DNA of 64,000 bases from Nitratiruptor sp. YY08-10 (lineage in GTDB: Bacteria > Campylobacterota > Campylobacteria > Campylobacterales > Nitratiruptoraceae), in the NCBI RefSeq assembly GCF_016629565.1, contig NZ_AP023057.1:1302001-1366000 (forward strand), given 5' to 3'. The position numbers were made by a program, and so were the translations under genes. Of the stretch, positions 7,492-16,612 are shown piece by piece (within the stretch, counting starts at the first letter, position 1; each line of letters opens with the position of its first letter). The notes beneath the pieces were generated by a model. That model did no database searches, was not told the origin of the DNA, and saw only the letters and a list, made by a program, of their open reading frames with translations.

Positions 7492-9563
7492 TAGATATTT
7501 CCTTTCAGATCCGACTGCGTAAACCTTTGGGAAAACCCTCCCAAAGGATACAACATAAACTGTATATAAAACGAGTTGATATGATAATAATCGACACCTT
7601 TGTTACTTAAAAGAGGCAACGTCTCCCTTTTATAGGAAAGCTTCATATTCCAACAGTTTTTCTGCATCAGCCAACCAAGGCTCCAACTGTTGGTTACACT
7701 TTTTTTGATATCATAGTTTATTGTAGCAAAGAGTTGATGTTTTTTTGATAAATGTTTGCTGCCCGAAAATTGAATATAATTTGATTCATCCCTATTTTCT
7801 CGCCCCTTTTTGTAAAGATGCGAAAGGAAAAGCCGATACTTCTCATCTTGATAAGAAACAGTCGATGAGATAGAATCAAGATCAGAATATTGATGAGAAT
7901 AAAAAATATCTGTATATAAATACCAGTTCTTCCGGATATGGAGTCCAATCTCATTTTCTAGATTTTGTAGTTTTTGGGGTTCGTTATAATTGATAGGCTG
8001 GGAAATATAGTGATAGAGTATTTCAGAACCCTCTAAATCGTAAAAATACTCTTTCATACTCAATTCAAGCCGTTTATGTGTCTGACCTATATTGATAAAA
8101 TCGGCTTTTGTTCCACCGTTTTTCTCAAAACTCGGCAAATACAAAGAAGCATTGAAATGCAGTGTATGAGTACCTGTACTGTATGGTTTGATAAGATCAC
8201 TAAACACAGAAATTTTGTGTTCATTGCGAAATGTGTAGCTTTTATCATAATCTTGCGTGGCTGATTCATTGGTATAGAATGTGTAATTTCCAAACAGTTG
8301 CTCACTGACCGATATTCCAAAATAGTCATCCCAAAAACGTGTATACCATGTAATTGGAAAATTTAACTGCATTTCAGTGGCATTAAGTCCCTCTTGCCTG
8401 TAAAAATTGTTGATCCTGAAATTGGCATTATAATAGATATGCGGAATCAAAGAAGTTGTATAATGATGATAGTGGAGTGCCGGTAACAACTGCAACGTAT
8501 CAGCATTGGACACTTTGGTATTGTCTTTGAAATATTTCGCATAGATACCGAAATAGTGGTTGTCTAGATTGTAATAGTAGTTTAACCTTGAAATCACGAG
8601 TGTTGAAACACTTACATATTGGTTTTGTTGCTCTTTAAGGTTAAAATAGTCTACATCATTATACGCTTTCCAATCGATAAAGAGACCATCTTTATGGGAA
8701 TCATCCGGCTGTACGAATAAGGACTCGTCTTTATAAAACAGTTCCAGACCATAATGTTTGTCATTTTTAAGATTGTTTTGAATCCGGTAGGACTTCTTCT
8801 CTTGGAAAATTCCCGCAGTAACTTCACCATACGCATCTTTGTCATTTGCCACTCTGTAGGTTGTATACAGACCATACCCTCTTTTTGTTCGTATTTGGGG
8901 ATCGAACTCTATATCCCACCATTTTTGGGGTGCTATATAAATAGGTTGAATATAGGTGAAACCCTGTTCTTTCGAAATGCCAAAGACAGGGCGGAGCAGT
9001 CCCGAACGCCTTTTTTTATTCGTTGAAAAACTGAGATAGGGAGTATAGAGAATAGGAAAATTTCCGATATAAAGCTTGGCATGATACAGATCAACCCAGT
9101 CTTTTTCCTTATCGTAAATACCTTTTTCAAAATAGATTTTCCAATCACTACATCTTGAATCACAACTGGAAGTAAAAGCGTTTTTTGCGACTATCTTTTT
9201 CCTATCCGCAGAGTATTCGCTTCCCTTAATCCAGATATTCGTTCCATTTTCGGAAAAGAAAAAAGGTTTCGCATAGATATGATCCGTTTTGAGATCAAGA
9301 ATAGCAAAATCACTTAATGCGCTATATTTCTCGCCGTCCAACATAAAAATATGGCCATACAGTTTCACAAAACCGTTTTTTTTGTCATATACAATTTTAT
9401 CCGCTTCCAAATAGTAGTTTTTATATTCAACTGCAGACCTGGACTGGAGTTTGAAACTGTTTTGTGATGCAGTGGCTTCGAGGGTATATATTTTGACATG
9501 AGCCGAGGAAGCCATCACCAGCGAAGCCGCTAAGGATGGCAGAATGATCTTACGCAGACTCAT
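7491..9563 (-). CDS. lptD: LPS-assembly protein LptD
   Basis: Outer-membrane barrel that inserts lipopolysaccharide into the outer leaflet. The start is a signal peptide ([16 protein letters not shown]). The OstA-like N-terminal beta-jellyroll follows ([25 protein letters not shown]). Cys134 and Cys138 are close together, and one late Cys (NCWNM) sits near the C-terminus, so the disulfide pattern differs from E. coli with its two Cys pairs. The rest is barrel strands rich in Tyr, Phe and Trp. It overlaps the end of purD by 14 bases and shares one base with the MCE gene, which places LPS and phospholipid transport in one operon. Confidence 0.93.
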   Translation of the reverse strand: MSLRKIILPSLAASLVMASSAHVKIYTLEATASQNSFKLQSRSAVEYKNYYLEADKIVYDKKNGFVKLYGHIFMLDGEKYSALSDFAILDLKTDHIYAKPFFFSENGTNIWIKGSEYSADRKKIVAKNAFTSSCDSRCSDWKIYFEKGIYDKEKDWVDLYHAKLYIGNFPILYTPYLSFSTNKKRRSGLLRPVFGISKEQGFTYIQPIYIAPQKWWDIEFDPQIRTKRGYGLYTTYRVANDKDAYGEVTAGIFQEKKSYRIQNNLKNDKHYGLELFYKDESLFVQPDDSHKDGLFIDWKAYNDVDYFNLKEQQNQYVSVSTLVISRLNYYYNLDNHYFGIYAKYFKDNTKVSNADTLQLLPALHYHHYTTSLIPHIYYNANFRINNFYRQEGLNATEMQLNFPITWYTRFWDDYFGISVSEQLFGNYTFYTNESATQDYDKSYTFRNEHKISVFSDLIKPYSTGTHTLHFNASLYLPSFEKNGGTKADFINIGQTHKRLELSMKEYFYDLEGSEILYHYISQPINYNEPQKLQNLENEIGLHIRKNWYLYTDIFYSHQYSDLDSISSTVSYQDEKYRLFLSHLYKKGRENRDESNYIQFSGSKHLSKKHQLFATINYDIKKSVTNSWSLGWLMQKNCWNMKLSYKRETLPLLSNKGVDYYHINSFYIQFMLYPLGGFSQRFTQSDLKGNI

Positions 9564-10833
9564 CTATTTGCAATGCCTGATATGCAATATCTTTACGAAA
9601 CTTTTTACCGGCAAAATGGACTTGACCGGTCAACATATAGGCATAATCTCTCGCTTCTTTGATCGTATCACCGAGACCCACGCATACCAGTACCCGGCCA
9701 CCGGTTGCAAAGAGCTTCCCTTCTATGAGACTCACTCCTGCATAACAGATCAAAGAGTGTTCTTTGAGTTCACTGTGGACAATATCATCAACGATAATTT
9801 CACTCGGCTTCGATTTTCCGTAAGGATAGTTCTCACTGGCTAAAACTACCCCAACTGCATATTTATCGTAAAATTCTACCTTCAATTCATCTAAACGCTT
9901 CGTAGCCGCTTTATAAAACAGTTCAGATGCCGGAGTTTTGAGAAGTGGCATCAGCACTTCGCACTCTGGATCCCCGAAGCGAACATTAAATTCTAAAACA
10001 TACGGTTCTCCATCCACAATCATAAGACCCGCGAACAGAACCCCTTCAAACGGTGTCCCATCCTTTGCCATACCAGCAATCGTAGGGGCAATGATTCGAT
10101 CCTCTATTTTTTTGGAAAGTTCATCATTGATAAGGGGAGTTGGTGCGTAAGCTCCCATTCCACCTGTATTGGGCCCTTTATCTCCATCAAGAAGTCTTTT
10201 ATGATCCTGTGCGGCCGGTAAAATGACGTAGTTTTCTCCATCACTGATAGCAAAGATGCTGAGTTCATAACCATCGAGGTACTCTTCAATCACCACTCGC
10301 TGACCAGCCGGACCAAAAGCTTCCCCACTGAGCATGTTCGCCGCAGCCTCTTTTGCTTCTTCGCGAGATTGGGCGATGATAACACCCTTTCCTGCACATA
10401 AACCGTCAGCCTTTACCACAATAGGCGGTTCAAGTTCATCTATAAATTCCGCGGCCTCATCCATTATCTCCGTTTCAATGTATCGTGCCGTGGGAATATT
10501 GTACCGTTTGAGAAAATTTTTCATATAGATTTTTGAACCCTCAAGCAAAGCCGCTTTTTGAGAAGGTCCAAAAATAGTAAGCCCTTCTTCTTTAAAAACA
10601 TCGACGATTCCTTCCACCAGTGGGGCCTCTGGACCGACAATCGTAAGATCAATACCCTGCTCTTTTGCAAAAGCTGCAAGTTCACGAAAATCAGAAATCT
10701 CGACATTTTTCCCGAGTTGTAGTGTAGCACCGTTACCCGGAGCAAAATAGATATTTTCAACGTTTGGATCTTTTTTGAGGGCATACCCTATAGCGTATTC
10801 TCTCCCCCCGCTTCCGACAACCATTACATTCAT
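9550..10833 (-). CDS. purD: Phosphoribosylamine-glycine ligase
   Basis: ATP-grasp enzyme that joins glycine to phosphoribosylamine, step 2 of purine synthesis. [12 protein letters not shown] at the N-terminus, [15 protein letters not shown] (ATP-grasp, about 135-150), [13 protein letters not shown] and [18 protein letters not shown] (metal-binding Glu/Asn) are diagnostic. The length (427) is normal. GAAGGAAA precedes the ATG at normal spacing. A structured RNA lies directly upstream and may share the transcript. Confidence 0.97.
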   Translation of the reverse strand: MNVMVVGSGGREYAIGYALKKDPNVENIYFAPGNGATLQLGKNVEISDFRELAAFAKEQGIDLTIVGPEAPLVEGIVDVFKEEGLTIFGPSQKAALLEGSKIYMKNFLKRYNIPTARYIETEIMDEAAEFIDELEPPIVVKADGLCAGKGVIIAQSREEAKEAAANMLSGEAFGPAGQRVVIEEYLDGYELSIFAISDGENYVILPAAQDHKRLLDGDKGPNTGGMGAYAPTPLINDELSKKIEDRIIAPTIAGMAKDGTPFEGVLFAGLMIVDGEPYVLEFNVRFGDPECEVLMPLLKTPASELFYKAATKRLDELKVEFYDKYAVGVVLASENYPYGKSKPSEIIVDDIVHSELKEHSLICYAGVSLIEGKLFATGGRVLVCVGLGDTIKEARDYAYMLTGQVHFAGKKFRKDIAYQALQIDESA

Positions 10834-10889
10834 ACCAGTTTCCTTCTCTATTTATCTTTGAAAAAGAGACATCCTTTTCAAAAACAAAT

Positions 10890-11092
10890 AAAAAAGCCCG
10901 AGCGGGCGTTCGCGCAATGCCATGGTCCCTAAGACCATAAGAAGAGGGAGCGAGTTTTGGATTAGGCGGCGGCTCCTCGCCAGGCGTCCCTGGCTCAAAC
11001 GGAGTCACCGACACACACCAAAATCTACAGGCCTCCCTCAACGGATTATTGTCGGACCCCCATACTGCGGGTAGCGCACCGCTCAGGCTTTC
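10890..11092 (-). ncRNA. ssrS: 6S-like structured RNA upstream of purD (purD RNA motif), with intrinsic terminator
   Basis: About 200 bases without a real gene fold into one long rod on the minus strand. The ends pair as GCCTGAGCGG with CCGCTCGGGC, and the latter runs into six T. Further in, GAGGGAG (11033-11039 on the plus strand) pairs with CTCCCTC, TTTTGG with CCAAAA, and GGTGACTCC with GGAGCCGCC. The tip is a GCCAGG/CCTGGC hairpin. An unpaired centre between the outer and inner stems resembles the 6S RNA bubble that mimics an open promoter. A conserved structured RNA before purD is known in this phylum and has been linked to 6S RNA. SRP RNA, RNase P and tmRNA signatures are absent. Exact ends are estimates. 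Confidence 0.65.
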
Positions 11093-11097
11093 AATGA

Positions 11098-11126
11098 ATT
11101 ATACACCAAACGACTCGAAAATACAA
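11098..11126 (-). promoter_or_regulatory. Promoter of the 6S-like RNA
   Basis: The minus strand has TTGTAT and a consensus TATAAT 17 bases apart. The expected start is near 11091, at the foot of the long terminal stem of the RNA. Confidence 0.6.
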
Positions 11127-11139
11127 TAAAAGAGCTTTC

Positions 11140-11778
11140 CTATGAAAGAAGAGTTTTTGCAGTCTCCACACAAGAAACCAAACTCTTTTTTTCAGCCATT
11201 ACATATGAGATCTCTTTTGGCAAAGCCTGGGCCGTCTGCTTGCCAATTACCACTGCTTTATAGCTATCATCCCATGCAAAACAGCGAAAAAAACACTCTA
11301 CCGTCGAAGGAGAAGAGAAGATGATGACAGAACCGGGTTCCGGTTTTTGCACAGTATCACATGCCCGACATACAGTTTCATACGCTATAACCTCATCAAT
11401 CTCAAACCCATTTTGCCGCAAAATGGGCACAAGATTAGATACAACTTTTTTAGGCCTTATGTAAAGATACTTTTTGTCGTTTGAAAAATGTGCGACAATC
11501 TCATTGGCAAGGGTATCGCCATATCCCTCGCTTCCTTGCCATACCACTTTACCACCCTTTTTCTTTATAGCTTTTGTCGTGGCCGAACCGATCGAGATAA
11601 CAGGTTTCAAGCGCCACGTATGAGAAATTTGTTCGATTGCGCGGACCCCATTTTTGGATGTAAAGATGAGATAGTCATATAAAGAAAAGTCGATGGAGAT
11701 GGGTAAAAATTTTTGTTCTATGAGAGGGAGCGTCTTCGCTCCCTCAATCTTCGTATTTGAGAGAATATAGATGGGCAT
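11140..11778 (-). CDS. hemD: Uroporphyrinogen-III synthase
   Basis: HemD closes hydroxymethylbilane with inversion of ring D to make uroporphyrinogen III in haem synthesis. The protein is poorly conserved as usual. It shows the family landmarks: DYLIFTSKNGVRAIEQI, ISIGSATTKAIKKKGGKV, the glycine-rich EGYGDTLANEI, and later VIIFSSPSTVECFF followed by VVIGKQTAQAL. I start at the ATG sharing a base with the guaA stop (TAATG); a GTG three codons upstream is also open. It ends a guaA-hemD pair. Confidence 0.85.
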   Translation of the reverse strand: MPIYILSNTKIEGAKTLPLIEQKFLPISIDFSLYDYLIFTSKNGVRAIEQISHTWRLKPVISIGSATTKAIKKKGGKVVWQGSEGYGDTLANEIVAHFSNDKKYLYIRPKKVVSNLVPILRQNGFEIDEVIAYETVCRACDTVQKPEPGSVIIFSSPSTVECFFRCFAWDDSYKAVVIGKQTAQALPKEISYVMAEKKSLVSCVETAKTLLS

Positions 11779-13328
11779 TATTCCCACTCAATGGTTCCTG
11801 GTGGTTTGGAAGTGATGTCATACACAACTCTGTTAATCCCGTCAACTTCATTGATGATTCTATTGGAAATGAGCTCCAATAAATCGTGAGGGATATGGGC
11901 AAATGTTGCCGTCATACCGTCACTACTTTCTACGATACGAAGTGCAACGGTATTTTCGTAAGTTCTTTTATCTCCCATGACGCCGACACTTTTGACATTG
12001 AGCAGCACAGCAAAACTCTGCCACAATTTTTCATAAAGGCCATGGGCTTTGATCTCTTCAAGTAAAATCGTATCTGCTTTTCGAACAAGCTCCAAAGCCT
12101 CTTCGTTCACCTCTCCTAGAATTCTGATCGCAAGTCCTGGTCCAGGGAATGGATGACGATAGACCATCTCTCTTGGAAGACCCAGTTCAAGACCAAGTTT
12201 TCGAACCTCGTCTTTGAACAGTTCTCTCAAAGGCTCAATAAGTTCAAATTGCATCCATTCCGGAAGTCCCCCGACATTATGATGCGATTTTATTGTTTCA
12301 CTTGGACCTTTAACCGAAACAGATTCGATCACGTCTGGATACAACGTTCCTTGAGCAAGATATTTTACGTCGGTATGCTTTTTTGCCTCTTCTTCGAAGA
12401 CTTCGATAAATGTATGACCGATAATCTTTCGCTTCTGCTCCGGATCTGTTACACCTTGTAAAGCATTTAAAAACCGTTCCTTGGCATCAACAACAATGAG
12501 CGGGACTTTGAGCATATTTTTGAACACATACTCCACTTTCTCTCTCTCACCCTCTCGCAACAGTCCGTTGTCTACAAAAACGGGAATGAGTTTCTCTCCT
12601 ATCGCTTCATACAAAAGAGCTGTAACAACAGAACTGTCCACTCCACCGCTTAAAGCACAAAGTACTTTATCTTCTCCCACTCTTTGGCGTATTTTCTCAA
12701 TCTGCTCTTTTGCAAAATGGCCCATATCCCATTTGTTTGTGACGCCACATATCTTTCTTGCAAAATTTTCCAAGATTTTCTGTCCCTCTTGGGAGTGAGA
12801 CACCTCCGGATGAAACTGCAATGCATAGATTTTTTTCTCTTCATTTGCAATGGCAGCATATGGAGAGTTATCGGTATGAGCAACTCGTACAAACCCTTGC
12901 GGTAGTTCTATTACTTTATCCCCGTGACTCATCCAGACAATCTGCCCGTCCTTTGTCCCTTCAAAAAGTGGACAGATTTTGCCATGTACAGGATCAAAGT
13001 AGAGTTTTGCTTTCCCGTACTCGTGTTCCAAAGCCCGTACCACCTGACCGCCAAAGTCAACTGTAATAAGCTGCATCCCATAGCATATTCCAAGTACAGG
13101 AACGCCCAATTCATAAATCTTTTTGTCTACCCTCGGAGCTTCCGGTTCATAAACACTTGCCGGTCCGCCGCTGAGAATGATACCTTGAGGCTTTTTTGCC
13201 CGGATGTTTTCAATCGGTTCAAAAAAAGGATATATTTCACAATATACCCCAACCTCTCTCAGGCGTCTTGCTATAAGTTGTGTATATTGACTCCCGAAAT
13301 CTAATATAACTATTGGTACTTCTTGCAT
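11778..13328 (-). CDS. guaA: GMP synthase (glutamine-hydrolysing)
   Basis: Converts XMP to GMP with glutamine as nitrogen donor. The N-terminal class I amidotransferase has the Cys nucleophile in GICYGMQL (about residue 82) and the His-Pro-Glu end in [10 protein letters not shown]. The ATP pyrophosphatase domain begins with [11 protein letters not shown] (P-loop, about 225-235). The C-terminal dimerisation domain ends in the invariant [10 protein letters not shown]. Length 516 is normal. It follows the nhaD gene on the same strand by nine bases and overlaps hemD. Confidence 0.98.
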   Translation of the reverse strand: MQEVPIVILDFGSQYTQLIARRLREVGVYCEIYPFFEPIENIRAKKPQGIILSGGPASVYEPEAPRVDKKIYELGVPVLGICYGMQLITVDFGGQVVRALEHEYGKAKLYFDPVHGKICPLFEGTKDGQIVWMSHGDKVIELPQGFVRVAHTDNSPYAAIANEEKKIYALQFHPEVSHSQEGQKILENFARKICGVTNKWDMGHFAKEQIEKIRQRVGEDKVLCALSGGVDSSVVTALLYEAIGEKLIPVFVDNGLLREGEREKVEYVFKNMLKVPLIVVDAKERFLNALQGVTDPEQKRKIIGHTFIEVFEEEAKKHTDVKYLAQGTLYPDVIESVSVKGPSETIKSHHNVGGLPEWMQFELIEPLRELFKDEVRKLGLELGLPREMVYRHPFPGPGLAIRILGEVNEEALELVRKADTILLEEIKAHGLYEKLWQSFAVLLNVKSVGVMGDKRTYENTVALRIVESSDGMTATFAHIPHDLLELISNRIINEVDGINRVVYDITSKPPGTIEWE

Positions 13329-13337
13329 CGTCTATCC

Positions 13338-14639
13338 TTAATATAATCCCAAAATTTCAAACTGAATATACCATAATACGATGGAAAGAATGTATCCTGC
13401 CAATACAGTCCATGCATATTTCATATGGGCACCGAATGTATATACACCTCTCATTCTTCCCATTACACCCACACCGGCTGCGCTTCCGAAACTGATCAAG
13501 CTTCCACCAATTCCAGCAGTCATGGTGACAAGAAGCCACTGATCAATGCCCATTGGCGGATTTGCTTTCAAGATTGCACTCATAACAGGAACGTTGTCAA
13601 TGATAGCAGAGATAAAGCCGACGCCGATATTTCCTGCTGTCGGACCAATATGGTCATAGAGTTTGACAATGTACTCCAAAAATCCCATAAAATGAAGGGC
13701 TCCTACAGCACTCAAAATACCAAAAAAGAAAAGAAGCGTATCATTTTCCACATTTTTCATATTCACATAGACATCAAAATGGTCGTGTTGATTTTTTCTT
13801 TTATGCAAATAAGAATACATTTTTAGCAAAGCCAAACCAAACATCATACCCCACATCGCAGGAAAATGAAAAAACTGGTGCCCGACAACTGCTATGAAAA
13901 TCGTAAAGGCACCGAGCCATATAACCACTTTTGCTCCTGGTTTGAGTTCAGCTTTTGGCAAAGAAGCATCGAAATGGGGTTCGCCTTTCGGTACAAAAAG
14001 GGACAAAAGCCAAGCAGTAAGCACCCATCCAGCAAAAGAAGGCACGAAAAGATAAAGAAAGTCAACAAACTCACCTTTTCCAGCGGTCCACGCCATAAGT
14101 GTCGTAATATCACCAAACGGGCTCCAAGCACCACCTGCATTTGCAGCTACAACGATGTTGATTGCACCCGGAACCAAAAACTGCGTTTTCGTCTTATCAA
14201 TCGTATAAAGAACCGTAGAAAGGATCAAAGCTGTTGTCAGGTTGTCAGCAACCGGTGATATCCAAAAAGCCAAGGTTCCTGTAATCCAAAAAAGTTTCTT
14301 GTAGCTATATCCTTTGGATGTGAGCTTATATTTCAATACATCAAATACTTTTCGTTCTATGAGCGTCTCTATATAGGTCATCGCTACAAAAAGGAAAAAG
14401 AAAATCTCTGCAATCTCTAAAATGAGCTTCTCCATCTCATCATGAAGCGGAGTCGGATCGAGATGATTGAACGCAAAATAGACTCCAAGCAGCATGAACA
14501 TCAGTGTCCCAATCAACAAAGCAGGCTTCGCTTTGTTCATATGAAATTTCTCTTCAGCTGCTATAAAGTAATAACCGACAATAAAAATTACCAGATTTAT
14601 CCACCCTATCCAAGAGTGGGTCAAATCGATACCATGCAT
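13338..14639 (-). CDS. nhaD: NhaD-type sodium/proton antiporter
   Basis: Inner-membrane exchanger that expels Na+ for H+, common in marine bacteria. The 433-residue protein has about twelve hydrophobic segments. Its ISPVADNLTTALILS motif in the first half and IDNVPVMSAILKANPP in the second are the paired Asp-Asn half-helix motifs of the NhaD/ArsB superfamily. FGSAAGVGVMG lies near the end. The ATG abuts the nadB stop with no gap, so the two are co-transcribed. Its presence fits a saline habitat. Confidence 0.93.
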   Translation of the reverse strand: MHGIDLTHSWIGWINLVIFIVGYYFIAAEEKFHMNKAKPALLIGTLMFMLLGVYFAFNHLDPTPLHDEMEKLILEIAEIFFFLFVAMTYIETLIERKVFDVLKYKLTSKGYSYKKLFWITGTLAFWISPVADNLTTALILSTVLYTIDKTKTQFLVPGAINIVVAANAGGAWSPFGDITTLMAWTAGKGEFVDFLYLFVPSFAGWVLTAWLLSLFVPKGEPHFDASLPKAELKPGAKVVIWLGAFTIFIAVVGHQFFHFPAMWGMMFGLALLKMYSYLHKRKNQHDHFDVYVNMKNVENDTLLFFFGILSAVGALHFMGFLEYIVKLYDHIGPTAGNIGVGFISAIIDNVPVMSAILKANPPMGIDQWLLVTMTAGIGGSLISFGSAAGVGVMGRMRGVYTFGAHMKYAWTVLAGYILSIVLWYIQFEILGLY

Positions 14640-16085
14640 TTATTCTCCTTCTTCAATATAATGGGCTCCAACACTTTTTCGCCTTGCCAAAGCGGCATCC
14701 ACTATCGCTTCGGCACAACTGATTCGCAAACGAAGCAGATAGCCAATATCTTTTTGCTTCATCGAGTCAATCTGCTCTTTCGCCTCTTGCAACTCTTTTC
14801 GTTTTCGTATAATCCCAACATTATGCCACATCAAATGTCGCAACTGCTGCTTTATCTCTTTGTCATTGGATTGGACTAAAATATCTGAGAAGACGGGAAA
14901 CTCTTTGTGTGCAAATACCTGTTCTCGAAAAAGTGTATCTTCGATAGCCCTTTTGGAAAAGACCAATCCCTCAAGCAAAGAATTCGACGCCAATCTGTTT
15001 GCACCATGAACTCCCGTACATGCAACTTCGCCAACTGCATACAGGTTTTCATACCCCTTCACTTTTCCCCAGGTATCTGTCTCGATACCGCCCATCATAA
15101 AATGAAAGGCTGGTGAGATAGGAACTCTGTCATACGGTACATTATAACCGATATTGCGAAAAACTCGATAGATATTTGGAAATCTTTTTTGGAAAAATTT
15201 TTCCGTGAAATTGGAAAAATCCAAATAGACAGAGTGCCCCTCTTTTTGATGGCGATAGATGGCTCTGCTGACAATGTCCCTTGGGGCAAGTTCTCCTCGT
15301 TCGTCATATTCAAACAAAAAGCGTCTGCCCGTTTCATCCACAACGGTAGCGCCTTCTCCCCGTAACGCTTCAGTCAAGAGCAGTTTCCTCGCCCGCACGT
15401 TGTATACAAATACTGTCGGATGAAACTGGGTAAACTCCATATCTTTCAAAGGCAAGCCCTTGAGTGATGCAAGCCCCTGTATATCGGCACTTATTCTTTT
15501 CGCATTCGTGTGATATTCATAGAGTGACCCTATGCCACCACTCGCTATGATGATGTTTTTCGCATAGATGTTATGTCGATTTTCTCCATTTTGTACTGTA
15601 ACACCATAAACAATATTATCTTCTATCAATAGATCCAGTACAAAAACACCTTCCAACACTTTTGCTTGAACTTGCGAAAGTAAAAATCGATGCAGTTCTC
15701 TTCCCGTTGCATCGCCTCCGGCATGTAAAATTCTTGCTCTTGAGTGGGCAGCTTCTTTGGTAAAAAGGAGATTTCCATGTTCATCTGTATCAAAGGCAAA
15801 ACCTCTGGCTATCAAATCTTCGATCACCAGCATGGAGTTGCGGCTCAAAATCTCAACAGCCTCTTCATTGCAAAGCCCTGCCCCTGATTGCAACGTATCT
15901 TGTATATGTAACGGGATATCCTCTTCGTTGACCGCAGTTGCCACGCCGCCTTGGGCATAGAAGGTATTACACTCCCAGATGGGATCTTTCGACAAAATTA
16001 GAACAGAACACTCTTTTGGAACATTCAATGCGGCATACAACCCGGCAATACCCGCTCCAACAATCAGATAATCGTAACGTTTCAA
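14640..16085 (-). CDS. nadB: L-aspartate oxidase
   Basis: FAD enzyme that turns aspartate into iminoaspartate for quinolinate and NAD synthesis; anaerobes use fumarate as acceptor. The FAD Rossmann motif GAGIAGLYAAL is at residues 8-18. NTFYAQGGVATA, HAGGDATGRE, IIASGGIGSLYEYHTN, LSTASLK-like succinate/fumarate family segments, and GEVACTGVHGANRLASNSLLEGLVF are all present. The C-terminal helical domain is shorter than in E. coli. It shares four bases with the small lipoprotein gene upstream. Confidence 0.96.
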   Translation of the reverse strand: MKRYDYLIVGAGIAGLYAALNVPKECSVLILSKDPIWECNTFYAQGGVATAVNEEDIPLHIQDTLQSGAGLCNEEAVEILSRNSMLVIEDLIARGFAFDTDEHGNLLFTKEAAHSRARILHAGGDATGRELHRFLLSQVQAKVLEGVFVLDLLIEDNIVYGVTVQNGENRHNIYAKNIIIASGGIGSLYEYHTNAKRISADIQGLASLKGLPLKDMEFTQFHPTVFVYNVRARKLLLTEALRGEGATVVDETGRRFLFEYDERGELAPRDIVSRAIYRHQKEGHSVYLDFSNFTEKFFQKRFPNIYRVFRNIGYNVPYDRVPISPAFHFMMGGIETDTWGKVKGYENLYAVGEVACTGVHGANRLASNSLLEGLVFSKRAIEDTLFREQVFAHKEFPVFSDILVQSNDKEIKQQLRHLMWHNVGIIRKRKELQEAKEQIDSMKQKDIGYLLRLRISCAEAIVDAALARRKSVGAHYIEEGE

Positions 16086-16201
16086 GAGCGGACCTCTTTC
16101 TCTTCATATTGTGGAGGTGCTTTATATCCGCATCCCTGAAAAAGAACTGCAAGAAGTGCTATAATAATAAAATGAAACAGCCAAATTCTCTTATTCCACA
16201 T
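16082..16201 (-). CDS. Tiny LptM-like lipoprotein
   Basis: A 39-residue protein: MWNKRIWLFHFIIIALLAVLFQ is a signal peptide and GCGYKAPP is the mature start with the lipobox Cys. The pattern (L-x-GCGxKxPP with a short tail) matches LptM/YifL-type mini-lipoproteins, which in E. coli help LptD fold. A longer frame upstream exists, but it would overlap the opposite gene and push the signal peptide inside the protein, so I take the later ATG. It overlaps nadB by four bases. The functional link to LptD is by analogy only. Confidence 0.6.
   Translation of the reverse strand: MWNKRIWLFHFIIIALLAVLFQGCGYKAPPQYEEKEVRS
16136..16165 (+). promoter_or_regulatory. Promoter of the DUF721-like/uvrC pair; possibly leaderless
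   Basis: CTGAAA and a consensus TATAAT are 18 bases apart. The -10 ends six bases before the ATG of the next gene, so the transcript would start at or next to the start codon. No ribosome site is present. Confidence 0.45.
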
Positions 16202-16612
16202 CTTTTTTCCAATTCCAACAAACTTCAAGAGCAGCAGTGTTTTGAAAAACTGAGAAAACTGCTGCCAAAACGGTTTCAAGACACCCTGATATACATCTAT
16301 AAAAAGGGAGATACCCTCTATTTCGTTTTCAATCATCAGGGCATTGTAATGGAGTTCAATTATATTAAAAAAGATATAAATGCACTATTAAATATGATCC
16401 GAACACATCAAAGTTTATGCCAAGATATCCATTTTCGAACCATAAAATCCTATGCAAAGTTTTTTCCAAAAAGAGAGCCAAAAATCAAACCGATACAGCA
16501 ATACCAAGAGCGTGCCAAAGGAATATTTGAAATCAAAATAGAAAATCCAGAACTTCAAAAAATACTCGCTGAGATCCAAAAAAAGATACAAGAACATGCA
16601 AGAACTCGCTAA
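16172..16612 (+). CDS. DUF721/DciA-like protein upstream of uvrC
   Basis: A 146-residue basic protein. The first half (CFEKLRKLLPKRFQD, then GDTLYFVFNHQGIVMEFNYIKKDINALLNMIR) has the shape of DUF721/DciA domains: a helix, then strands reading G-x-L-x-F-x-V, then a helix ending in a leucine-rich segment. DciA proteins help load the replicative helicase. The second half is a Lys/Glu helix. The similarity is by pattern only. It overlaps uvrC by 17 bases and has its own promoter; the start is the ATG just after TATAAT. Confidence 0.45.
   Translation: MKQPNSLIPHLFSNSNKLQEQQCFEKLRKLLPKRFQDTLIYIYKKGDTLYFVFNHQGIVMEFNYIKKDINALLNMIRTHQSLCQDIHFRTIKSYAKFFPKREPKIKPIQQYQERAKGIFEIKIENPELQKILAEIQKKIQEHARTR

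Noticed and set aside
10757-11041. A minus-strand open frame of 94 codons upstream of purD
   Set aside because: It lies inside the 6S-like RNA, is full of rare-looking Pro/Arg/Gly runs and has no ribosome site or family resemblance. The structured RNA explains the sequence better.
11100-11160. Intrinsic terminator after hemD
   Set aside because: Only a 5-bp stem (CTTTC/GAAAG) followed by CTCTTTT is present; too weak to list as a feature.
15938-16171. Longer N-terminus of the DUF721-like gene
   Set aside because: The frame is open upstream but lies over nadB and before the TATAAT promoter. The ATG at 16172 fits the promoter.
16202-16336. N-terminal extension of the small lipoprotein
   Set aside because: The longer frame would bury the signal peptide and overlap the opposite coding gene for its full length. 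The internal ATG gives a clean lipoprotein.
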